A DNA stretch of 64,000 nucleotides, taken from NCBI RefSeq assembly GCF_013408555.1, contig NZ_JACBZN010000001.1:62001-126000 (forward strand), written 5' to 3'. The notes beneath the pieces were generated by a model. That model did not search any database and was not told the DNA's origin. It saw nothing but the letters and a program-made list of their open reading frames with translations. The stretch comes from Aeromicrobium tamlense. Lineage in GTDB: Bacteria > Actinomycetota > Actinomycetes > Propionibacteriales > Nocardioidaceae. A program made the position numbers and the translations under genes. Positions 8,255-14,258 of this stretch are shown piece by piece. Positions within the stretch are counted from its first letter, which is position 1. Each line of letters opens with the position of its first letter.

Positions 8255-9430
8255 ATGGACGATCGCGCCGCGGTGGTGTTCGACGAGCACCTCACCGACT
8301 ACGACTTCGGGCCGTCGCACCCGATGGCGCCCGTCCGCGTGAAGCTGACGATGGCGCTCGCCGAGGAGCTGGGCGTCCTGGAGGACCTCGACGTCGTCGG
8401 CGCCCGTCCCGCCACCGAGAGCGAGCTGCTGAGCGTCCACACGCCCGACTACGTCGAGCGCGTCGTCAACCTGAGCAAGCACCCCACGCACTCCGACCCC
8501 GCACACGGTCTCGGCACCGAGGACAACCCCGTGTTCCGCGGGATGCACGACGCCAGCGCGCTCATCGCCGGGGCCAGCCTCGAGGCCGCGCGCCTGGTCT
8601 GGACCGGTGAGCGCAAGCGGGCGATCAACGTCAGCGGCGGCCTGCACCATGCGATGCCCGGACGGGCGAGCGGCTTCTGCGTCTACAACGACGTGGCGAT
8701 GGGCATCCAGTGGATGCTCGACCACGGTGCGAAGAAGATCGTCTACATCGACGTCGACGCCCATCACGGCGACGGCGTGCAGGCGATCTTCTACCACGAC
8801 CCGCGGGTCCTGACGATCTCCCTGCACGAGTCCCCGCAGACCCTCTTCCCTGGCACGGGCTACTCCACCGAGGTGGGCGCCGAGGGCGCCGAGGGCTCGG
8901 CGGTCAACGTCCCGCTGCCGCCCGGCACGTCCGACGCGGGCTGGCTGCGCGCGTTCCACGCGGTGGTGCCGCCGATCGTGCGCGAGTTCGCGCCGGAGGT
9001 CATCGTCAGCCAGCACGGCTGCGACTCCCACATGGACGACCCGCTGACCAACCTCATGCTGAGCATCGACGGCCAGCGCGCCTCGTACCTCGCCGTCCGC
9101 GACCTCGCCGAGGAGCTCACCGGCGGGCGCTGGCTGGCCACCGGTGGCGGCGGCTACGCCGTGGTCGACGTCGTGCCGCGCGCCTGGGGACACCTGCTGT
9201 CGATCGTCAGCGGCAACCCGCTGCCGCCCGAGACCGAGACGCCCGAGGCCTGGCGCCGGGCCGTGGAGCAGCTGCGCGGCCAGCCCGCCCCGACGCGGAT
9301 GACCGATGGTCGCCGGGCCCTCTACCGCCGCTGGGAGGACGGCTACGACCCCGCGTCGTGGCTCGACCGGTCGATCCAGGCGACGCGCACCGAGAGTTTT
9401 CCGCTGAACGGCCTCGACCCGTCGTACTGA
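8255..9430 (+). CDS. acuC: Acetoin utilization protein AcuC / class I histone-deacetylase-like enzyme
   Basis: 391 residues of the arginase/deacetylase fold. The zinc-hydrolase signatures are complete: LHHAMPG (H131, H132), YIDVDAHHGDGVQ (D166, D168, H170, H171), QHGCDSHMDDPL with the second metal aspartate, and GGGGYA with the transition-state tyrosine. AcuC-type enzymes remove acyl groups from lysines, classically reactivating acetyl-CoA synthetase. The target here is not encoded nearby. The gene starts 4 nt after proC and has a -10 box inside proC, so both read-through and independent transcription are possible. Confidence 0.88.
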   Translation: MDDRAAVVFDEHLTDYDFGPSHPMAPVRVKLTMALAEELGVLEDLDVVGARPATESELLSVHTPDYVERVVNLSKHPTHSDPAHGLGTEDNPVFRGMHDASALIAGASLEAARLVWTGERKRAINVSGGLHHAMPGRASGFCVYNDVAMGIQWMLDHGAKKIVYIDVDAHHGDGVQAIFYHDPRVLTISLHESPQTLFPGTGYSTEVGAEGAEGSAVNVPLPPGTSDAGWLRAFHAVVPPIVREFAPEVIVSQHGCDSHMDDPLTNLMLSIDGQRASYLAVRDLAEELTGGRWLATGGGGYAVVDVVPRAWGHLLSIVSGNPLPPETETPEAWRRAVEQLRGQPAPTRMTDGRRALYRRWEDGYDPASWLDRSIQATRTESFPLNGLDPSY

Positions 9431-9508
9431 CTGAAATTCCCGGTGAAACCACGAGTTTCGCGGTACGGCCGCGGTACACAAGGACGGCTGCGGCGGCCGA
9501 AGGTACGT

Positions 9509-9526
9509 GAGTTTCCTGAGAGTTTC
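9509..9526 (+). repeat. Two GAGTTTC direct repeats 11 bp apart upstream of the HTH promoter
   Basis: GAGTTTC occurs at 9509-9515 and 9520-9526, one helical turn apart, just before the -35 box at 9537. A third copy is at 9453-9459. Direct repeats at this spacing would suit a head-to-tail binding MerR-like protein such as the BldC-type HTH protein encoded downstream. Autoregulation is inference. Confidence 0.35.
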
Positions 9527-9536
9527 AAGTTTTCCG

Positions 9537-9565
9537 TTCACAGGTGACTCACGTGCCACTACGCT
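9537..9565 (+). promoter_or_regulatory. Promoter of the small HTH gene
   Basis: TTCACA (9537-9542) and TACGCT (9560-9565) are separated by exactly 17 nt, the best sigma-70-like promoter in the window. The predicted start near 9572 falls right at the base of the hairpin at 9574-9619. Confidence 0.55.
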
Positions 9566-9573
9566 TCCATCAA

Positions 9574-9619
9574 GCACGCGCGCTCACTCTCCGGTGGGGA
9601 AGCCGGAGAGCGCGCGTGC
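9574..9619 (+). promoter_or_regulatory. 5' UTR hairpin before the HTH gene
   Basis: The arm at 9574-9594 pairs with CCGGAGAGCGCGCGTGC at 9603-9619: 17 base pairs with a 4-nt bulge (9586-9589) and an 8-nt loop. It begins within a few bases of the predicted transcript start and ends shortly before the Shine-Dalgarno sequence at 9623-9628. It could protect the mRNA 5' end or control access to the ribosome site. Confidence 0.5.
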
Positions 9620-9638
9620 CCTGGGAGGATGGTGTGAG

Positions 9639-9824
9639 ATGACTGAGGGAACCCGCTTCATGACCGTCGCCGAGGTCGCGGACCAGATCCGTGTCTCGAA
9701 GATGACGGTGTACCGACTCGTGCACTCGGGTGAGCTCGAGGCCGTGCGTGTCGGTCGCTCCTTCCGCGTGCCCGAGCACGCGGTCGAGGAGCTGCTGCAG
9801 AAGTCGTTCTACCAAGCCGGCTGA
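9639..9824 (+). CDS. Small MerR-like/excisionase-family DNA-binding protein (BldC-like), 61 aa
   Basis: 61 residues forming one winged helix-turn-helix. MTVAEVADQIRVSKMTVYRLV is the helix-turn-helix, and GELEAVRVGRSFRVPEHAVEELL is the wing and final helix. The domain is called 'excisionase' in databases, but there is no phage gene nearby. The protein sits exactly where mycobacteria have Rv0500A, before the 33-aa ribosomal peptide. It is therefore more likely a core regulator of the BldC type. The ATG at 9639 has GGGAGG at 9623-9628. It has its own promoter and a structured leader. Target genes are unknown. Confidence 0.85.
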   Translation: MTEGTRFMTVAEVADQIRVSKMTVYRLVHSGELEAVRVGRSFRVPEHAVEELLQKSFYQAG

Positions 9825-9834
9825 CGCAACCTGG

Positions 9835-9853
9835 GGTCCGTGGGGGGCGGACC
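9835..9853 (+). other. Short hairpin between the HTH gene and the bS22 gene
   Basis: GGTCCG (9835-9840) pairs with CGGACC (9848-9853) around a G-rich 7-nt loop. It could be a weak terminator or a processing site. There is no T tract. Confidence 0.3.
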
Positions 9854-9909
9854 GACAGGACTTCGCCCCCGAGCGCCCACCGCGTGTGCGCCGACGGGGT
9901 GCGATCGCC

Positions 9910-9915
9910 TAGTGT
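9910..9915 (+). promoter_or_regulatory. Probable -10 box of the bS22-like gene
   Basis: TAGTGT lies 38 nt before the GTG at 9954, giving a short leader that includes the purine-rich GAGGTGAG ribosome site at 9945-9952. No clear -35 box. Confidence 0.35.
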
Positions 9916-9953
9916 TGGTCTGTCCTGTGTGAAAGATCAGATCGAGGTGAGTC

Positions 9954-10055
9954 GTGGGTTCTGTCATCAAGAAGCGCCGCAAGCGGATGTCGAAGAAGAA
10001 GCACCGCAAGATGCTCAAGCGCACGCGAGTGCAGCGCCGCCGTCTGGGCAAGTGA
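9954..10055 (+). CDS. Small ribosomal subunit protein bS22-like (AURKAIP1/COX24 domain), 33 aa
   Basis: 33 codons from GTG to TGA. The product has 21 Lys or Arg residues, begins [19 protein letters not shown] and ends RVQRRRLGK. This is the AURKAIP1/COX24-type peptide found between the small HTH gene and the epimerase in mycobacteria (Rv0500B). As I recall, that protein was seen as bS22 in mycobacterial 30S subunits, where it lies against 16S rRNA. The start is decided by GAGGTGAG 2-9 nt upstream and by the exact family length. The gene ends 3 nt before the epimerase ATG, so the two are likely co-transcribed. It is short and easily missed. Confidence 0.88.
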   Translation: MGSVIKKRRKRMSKKKHRKMLKRTRVQRRRLGK

Positions 10056-10058
10056 CCG

Positions 10059-11033
10059 ATGGCCGGGGTCGTCCTCGTCACGGGCGCGGCCACGCCGGGC
10101 GTGGCTCAGGCCGCCCGGCGCATCGCTGAAGCGGAGGATGTCAGGGTCGTCGCCGTCGACACGACCCTGCCCACCGACGATCTCGGGTCAGTCAAGTTCG
10201 TGCGTGCGGACATCCGCACGCCCGTCATCTCCAAGGTGCTCGCCGTCGAGGACGTCGACACCGTCGTCCACGCGGACCTGGCGCCGATGCGCTCACGCGC
10301 GGGCGGCAGCGCCACCAAGGAGATCAACGTCATCGGCACGATGCAGGTGCTCGCCGCCTGTCAGCGCTCCGAGACGGTCAAGCGCGTCGTCCTGGCCAGC
10401 AGTGCGGCTGTGTACGGCGCGTCCCCGCGCGACCCCGCGGTGTTCACCGAGTCCGCGACGGCGCGCGGAGGCACCAAGTCCGGGTTCGCCAAGGACATCG
10501 TCGAGGTCGAGGGCTACACGCGCGGCTTCGCGCGCCGCCGTCCCGACGTCTGCGTGACCACCCTGCGCATGGCGCAGTGGCTGTCGCCGCATTTCCCGAC
10601 CGTGCTCGGGACGTACTTCTCCAACCCGGTCCTGCCGGTGCCGATGGGCTTCGACGCGCGCCTGCAGCTGCTGCACCCGCAGGACGCCCTCGAGGTCATC
10701 GCGATGGCCGCGCACGAGGACCACCCCGGCACCTTCAACGTGGCCGGCGACGGGATCCTCATGCTCAGCCAGGCCGCCCGGATCATGGGCAAGCCCACGC
10801 TCCCGCTGCTGCCGCTGGGCTTCGGCTCGGTGCTGCGCCGAATGGTGCACTACATGGGATCCGACGTGTCGCCGGGCGTGCACCGCCTGCTCACGTACGG
10901 CCGGGTGCTCGACACCACGGCGCTGCACGAGATCTTCGGCTACCGTCCCCGGCACACGACCCGCGAGACCTTCGAGTGGTACGCCGAGACGGCGCGCCCG
11001 GGCCTGCTGCACGCATGGGGGATCACCGGATGA
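10059..11033 (+). CDS. NAD-dependent epimerase/dehydratase family protein (GalE2-like), 324 aa
   Basis: An extended short-chain dehydrogenase. The N-terminus VVLVTGAATPGVAQAAARRI-like stretch is a variant of the Rossmann TGxxGxxG loop, and LASSAAVYGASP carries the catalytic serine region. The usual YxxxK appears altered, reading as SGFAKDIVEVEGY in this copy, so full epimerase chemistry is not assured. It corresponds in position to Rv0501 (annotated galE2). NAD(P) binding is likely; the sugar or other substrate is unknown. The stop overlaps the acyltransferase start by 4 nt, so the two are translationally coupled. Confidence 0.75.
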   Translation: MAGVVLVTGAATPGVAQAARRIAEAEDVRVVAVDTTLPTDDLGSVKFVRADIRTPVISKVLAVEDVDTVVHADLAPMRSRAGGSATKEINVIGTMQVLAACQRSETVKRVVLASSAAVYGASPRDPAVFTESATARGGTKSGFAKDIVEVEGYTRGFARRRPDVCVTTLRMAQWLSPHFPTVLGTYFSNPVLPVPMGFDARLQLLHPQDALEVIAMAAHEDHPGTFNVAGDGILMLSQAARIMGKPTLPLLPLGFGSVLRRMVHYMGSDVSPGVHRLLTYGRVLDTTALHEIFGYRPRHTTRETFEWYAETARPGLLHAWGITG

Positions 11034-12388
11034 AGGACGACCTGAAGGGCATCGGCACCTCCGGCCGGCCGGGACGGGGCAATGGCTCCACGTCCCCGTC
11101 GCGAGCCGCGCGCTCGCTCGCCGGTCCGGCGGCCAAGAAGGCCACCGGCAAGTCCGCCGCGAAGAAGGCCGCGAAGACCTCGGGCACCAAGCCCACCTCG
11201 GCCGCCCAGGCCGACGCCGCGACCTCCGCCTCGGCCCGCTCGGCCGCGCCGAAGCAGGACGCGCCCCGGACCGCGAAGAAGACCGCCGCGAAGAGGACGG
11301 CGGCCAAGAAGGCCGCCGCGAAGACCACCACGACGAAGGCCGCCTCCGCCAAGAAGGCGGCACCGAAGAAGGCCACGCCGCCGCCGGTCGAGCCCGAGCA
11401 GCCCACCACCGGACGCACCCGCGAGCGTCACCTGCGCGCGGTGCCCGAGGACGAGGGGCAGGACCACCGCCAGGAGGCGCCGCGCGAGGCCACCGCCGAC
11501 ATCGACCCCGAGGACGTCGCCGCCGCCTTCGCCGAGGGCGCCCGCCGGCTCATGGGCACGGACTGGCAGGTCAAGGTGCTCGAGATCGTCGGCAGCCTGC
11601 GTCGCCGCCTCTCCGGCTCCTACGAGGTCGACGAGTTCGGCCTCGACCCCGAGGTGCTCGACCTGCTGTCGCACCTCGTCGAGCCGCTGGCCGAGAGCTG
11701 GTTCCGGCTCGAGGTGCGCGGCGTCGAGAACATCCCCACCGACGGCGGCGCGCTGCTGGTGGCCAACCACTCCGGCACCGTCCCGGTCGACGGCCTCATC
11801 ACGGGCTACGCCGTGCGCAAGCACACCGGTCGCCCGATCCGCCCGCTCGGCGCCGACCTCGTCTTCCGGCTGCCCTACGTCGGCCAGGTCGCGCGCAAGA
11901 TGGGCGCCACGCTCGCCTGCGCCGAGGACGCCGAGCGGCTGCTGACCTCCGGCGAGCTCGCCGCGGTGTGGCCCGAGGGGTTCAAGGGCATCGGCAAGCC
12001 GTTCAGCGAGCGCTACAAGCTCCAGCGGTTCGGACGTGGTGGCTTCGTGTCGTCCGCGATGCGGGCGCAGGTGCCGATCGTGCCGGTCTCGATCGTGGGC
12101 GCCGAGGAGATCTACCCGCTCGTGGGCAACATCCCGTCGCTCGCGCGGCTGCTCGGGGTGCCGTACATCCCCATCACGCCGTTCTTCCCGCTGTTCGGGC
12201 CGCTCGGCCTGATCCCGCTGCCGAGCAAGTGGATCATCGAGTTCGGCGAGCCGGTACGCACCGACGCCTACGCGCCCGAGTCGGCCGACGACCCGATGCT
12301 GCTGTTCAACGTGACCGACCAGGTCCGCGAGACCATCCAGCAGACGCTCTACAGCCTGCTCGTCGAGCGTGGCAATCCCTTCATCTGA
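11030..12388 (+). CDS. Lysophospholipid acyltransferase with histone-H1-like Lys/Ala-rich N-terminal tail, 452 aa
   Basis: Residues 1 to about 125 are low-complexity and strongly basic, made of AAKKA, AAKRTAAKK and KKATP-type repeats like eukaryotic histone H1 tails and actinobacterial HU/Lsr2 extensions. From about residue 165 comes a PlsC-like domain: LLVANHSGTVPVDG, WPEGFKGIGKPFSERYKLQRFGRGGF and VPIVPVSIVGAEE. The His and Asp in the first block are six residues apart rather than the usual four. Mycobacteria have an acyltransferase at this position (Rv0502). The tail could bind nucleic acid, anionic lipid or polyphosphate. ATG 11030 overlaps the epimerase stop (ATGA). Confidence 0.8.
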   Translation: MKDDLKGIGTSGRPGRGNGSTSPSRAARSLAGPAAKKATGKSAAKKAAKTSGTKPTSAAQADAATSASARSAAPKQDAPRTAKKTAAKRTAAKKAAAKTTTTKAASAKKAAPKKATPPPVEPEQPTTGRTRERHLRAVPEDEGQDHRQEAPREATADIDPEDVAAAFAEGARRLMGTDWQVKVLEIVGSLRRRLSGSYEVDEFGLDPEVLDLLSHLVEPLAESWFRLEVRGVENIPTDGGALLVANHSGTVPVDGLITGYAVRKHTGRPIRPLGADLVFRLPYVGQVARKMGATLACAEDAERLLTSGELAAVWPEGFKGIGKPFSERYKLQRFGRGGFVSSAMRAQVPIVPVSIVGAEEIYPLVGNIPSLARLLGVPYIPITPFFPLFGPLGLIPLPSKWIIEFGEPVRTDAYAPESADDPMLLFNVTDQVRETIQQTLYSLLVERGNPFI

Positions 12389-12402
12389 GTCGAGGAGCCG
12401 AC

Positions 12403-13089
12403 ATGCCTGACCGACGGCCGGACCTGCGCCTCGACGCCCCCACGCTCGAGCCGTCCGACGACCTCGTGTTCCGCCTCGCGATGGCGGCGCGCAGCAACGC
12501 CTCGACGGCACCCACGCGCAGTCGTGGTCGGCGGCTGGCCCTCGTCGTGGGGTCCTTCCTCGGCGTCAGCGTCATCTCGGTGGGCGGCGCTTGGGCGGTC
12601 GGCGCGATCGACGTGCCGCTGCTGCCGCCCTCGCCACTGCGCGACGTCATCGTCACGCCCACTGAGCCGCCCCCGCGGGACCGTCAGGACGGCGGCTCCA
12701 CATCGGGTGGCGGAGCCGACCTCGATCCCGCCGGAAAGGTCGTCACCCCTGCGGGTGCCGACCGTGGATCGGGCGCGGGCGACGTCTCCGACTCTGCCGA
12801 CCGATCGCCGTCGGACCCCGCACCGAAGGACCCGGGTGACGACACCGCGGCGCCCGTCGACCAGCCCCCGGCCAAGGACCGCGGTCAGGGCGACACTCGC
12901 AGTCAGGACAAGGGCGACAACGGCCAGCACCGCGGGCAGGACAAGGACCCCTCGGACCGGGGCTCGTCCGAGGAGGCTCGAGAGCGCGGCAACGGCAACG
13001 GCAACGGCAACGGCTCCAACAAGCCGAAGCCCGAGAAGCCCTCGGCCAAGCCCGAGAAGGACAAGAACGCGCAGGCCGCCGATGACTGA
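12403..13089 (+). CDS. Single-pass membrane protein with disordered exterior, sigma-factor partner, 228 aa
   Basis: I do not recognise a family. About 44 cytoplasmic residues (with LEPSDDLVFRLAMAARSN) precede one membrane helix at 45-68. The remaining 160 residues are hydrophilic and disordered, rich in Asp, Pro, Gly, Lys and Ser, with a GNGNGNGNG run and a Lys-Pro-rich end. There is no zinc-binding anti-sigma motif. The gene overlaps the sigma factor start by 8 nt, so the two proteins are made together. Geometry and pairing suggest an anti-sigma or membrane tether acting on that sigma factor, but this is inference. AGGAG lies 6 nt before the ATG at 12403. Confidence 0.65.
   Translation: MPDRRPDLRLDAPTLEPSDDLVFRLAMAARSNASTAPTRSRGRRLALVVGSFLGVSVISVGGAWAVGAIDVPLLPPSPLRDVIVTPTEPPPRDRQDGGSTSGGGADLDPAGKVVTPAGADRGSGAGDVSDSADRSPSDPAPKDPGDDTAAPVDQPPAKDRGQGDTRSQDKGDNGQHRGQDKDPSDRGSSEEARERGNGNGNGNGSNKPKPEKPSAKPEKDKNAQAADD
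12988..13014 (+). repeat. GGCAAC hexanucleotide repeat inside the membrane protein gene
   Basis: GGCAAC occurs four times in a row followed by a final GGC, encoding alternating Gly-Asn. The six-base unit keeps frame, so length changes would only alter the linker. Confidence 0.8.
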
Positions 13090-13636
13090 CGACGCCGTCA
13101 TCAAGGCCGCCAAGTGCGGCGAGCCCGACGCGTGGCGCGAGCTCTACCGCGCCCACGCGGGCCGGCTCGTCACGTGGCTGCAGACCCGGCCCACCGGAGA
13201 CACCGCCGCGTCGCCGGAGGACGTCGCCAGCGAGGCCTGGTACGTCGCCGCCACGAAGGTCTCGCAGTTCGAGGGCACCGCCGCCGACTTCGGCGGCTGG
13301 CTGTTCGGCATCGCCCGGCGGATCAGCGCGAACTCGCGCCGGACCTCGCAGCGACGCAACACCCTGCCGGTGGAGACCGACGAGCTCCACGAGGTCGTCC
13401 CCGACCACGGGCCCGAGGTGGAGGGTCAGGACTGGCTGCGATCGATGCTCGCTTCGCTGCCCCCGCGCGAGCGGGCTGCCGTGGGCCTGGTCGACGGGAT
13501 GGGGATGGACCTCTCCACGGCGGCCGACGTCCTGGGCGTCAGCGCGGTGTCCGTACGCGTGGCGCGGCATCGGGGCCTGCGCAAGCTCGCCGGCCGCACC
13601 CCGGCGCGCTCGGTCGACGCGTCGCCTCGCGGCTGA
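13082..13636 (+). CDS. RNA polymerase sigma-70 family (ECF-type) factor, 184 aa
   Basis: 184 residues with the two-domain ECF layout. Region 2 is around residues 15-85 (ELYRAHAGRLVTWL, then EDVASEAWYVAATKVSQFEG and FGGWLFGIARRI). Region 4 is around 115-170 (LASLPPRERAAVGLVDGMGMDLSTAADVLGVSAVSVRVARHRGLRKL), which binds the -35 element. The start ATG lies inside the end of the preceding membrane-protein gene (8-nt overlap), so expression is coupled to its likely partner. The regulon is unknown, since no matching promoter could be tied to it by eye. A strong hairpin follows the stop. Confidence 0.85.
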   Translation: MTDDAVIKAAKCGEPDAWRELYRAHAGRLVTWLQTRPTGDTAASPEDVASEAWYVAATKVSQFEGTAADFGGWLFGIARRISANSRRTSQRRNTLPVETDELHEVVPDHGPEVEGQDWLRSMLASLPPRERAAVGLVDGMGMDLSTAADVLGVSAVSVRVARHRGLRKLAGRTPARSVDASPRG

Positions 13637-13655
13637 GACCCCCTGACAGGAAGAT

Positions 13656-13688
13656 GCCGGCCCGCCCCGGGGGTTGGGGCGGACCGGC
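13656..13688. terminator. Hairpin terminator between the sigma factor and the secreted protein gene
   Basis: 13656-13668 pairs with 13676-13688 over 13 positions with one mismatch and a 7-nt loop. A second smaller hairpin follows at 13693-13714. It lies between two convergent genes and could serve both. There is no T tract, as is common in GC-rich actinobacteria. Confidence 0.6.
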
Positions 13689-13726
13689 CTCCCTCGTCCC
13701 GCGACGCGGGCGAGTCTGTGCCTCGC

Positions 13727-14107
13727 TCAGGCGGCGGGCTGGTTGGCCAGGCACTTGGCGAGGCGCGCCTTGGCCTTGGCGACGCGCTGGACCTGCGCCT
13801 TCTTGGTCTTGGCGACCTTGGTGCGGCGATCCTTCGCGACCTTGAGCTTCTTGACGGCCTTGCGCTTCTCCGAGGCGGTGTCGGCCTGGCGGACTTCCTT
13901 CTTCGCCTTCTTGACCTTCGCCTGCTGCTTGGCGAACACGGCGTTCACCTTGGCCAGCTGGGCCTCGGCGCGCTCGACCTGAGTGGTCTGGGTGGCGCAG
14001 GGCTCCGACGTGGTCGGGCGATCGGCGTGGGCGGCCGGGGCCGCGAGCGGGCCGAGGGCCAGGGCCAGGCCGGCGGCGAGCGCACCGATGCGAGCGCGGT
14101 GAGTCAT
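13727..14107 (-). CDS. Secreted lysine/alanine-rich coiled-coil protein, 126 aa
   Basis: A short secreted protein without a recognisable family. Residues 1-28 form a signal peptide (RAR, hydrophobic core, AHA cleavage before D29). The mature part is an uninterrupted charged helix of Lys, Ala, Val and Glu with coiled-coil character, bracketed by one cysteine near its start (SEPCATQ) and one near its end (LAKCLANQ). These may form a disulfide. I use the ATG at 14107, which has TGAGGAGA upstream; the longer frame begins in non-coding sequence. The function is unknown. Similar small secreted helical proteins occur in Nocardioides-type genomes. Confidence 0.7.
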   Translation of the reverse strand: MTHRARIGALAAGLALALGPLAAPAAHADRPTTSEPCATQTTQVERAEAQLAKVNAVFAKQQAKVKKAKKEVRQADTASEKRKAVKKLKVAKDRRTKVAKTKKAQVQRVAKAKARLAKCLANQPAA

Positions 14108-14171
14108 GTGAATCTCCTCAGGTGGTGGGCAGTCCGAGAACTGCTGACACCCGAGACCTGTCACGACTCGC

Positions 14172-14191
14172 GTCCGGCGTTACATCCGGAC
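14172..14191. repeat. Palindrome GTCCGG-N8-CCGGAC upstream of the secreted protein gene
   Basis: GTCCGG (14172-14177) and CCGGAC (14186-14191) flank an 8-nt centre, about 65 nt before the start at 14107. It may be an operator. No regulator can be named. Confidence 0.3.
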
Positions 14192-14205
14192 GAGAGAAAG
14201 ATCGC

Positions 14206-14252
14206 CGGCGGTGGCGTGCGGGGGACGACACGACCCACGCACGCCACCGCCG
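14206..14252 (-). terminator. Terminator hairpin after mmpL
   Basis: 14206-14220 and 14238-14252 form a perfect 15-bp stem with a 17-nt loop, starting 6 nt beyond the mmpL stop on the reverse strand. No T tract. Confidence 0.65.
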
Positions 14253-14258
14253 AGCGGG

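Noticed and set aside
9639..9824. Phage excisionase
   Set aside because: The domain name suggests it, but no integrase, attachment site or phage gene is nearby, and the gene has a conserved chromosomal position.
12988..13014. GGCAAC repeat as a phase-variation tract
   Set aside because: The unit is six bases, so slippage keeps the frame, and it lies in a disordered linker.
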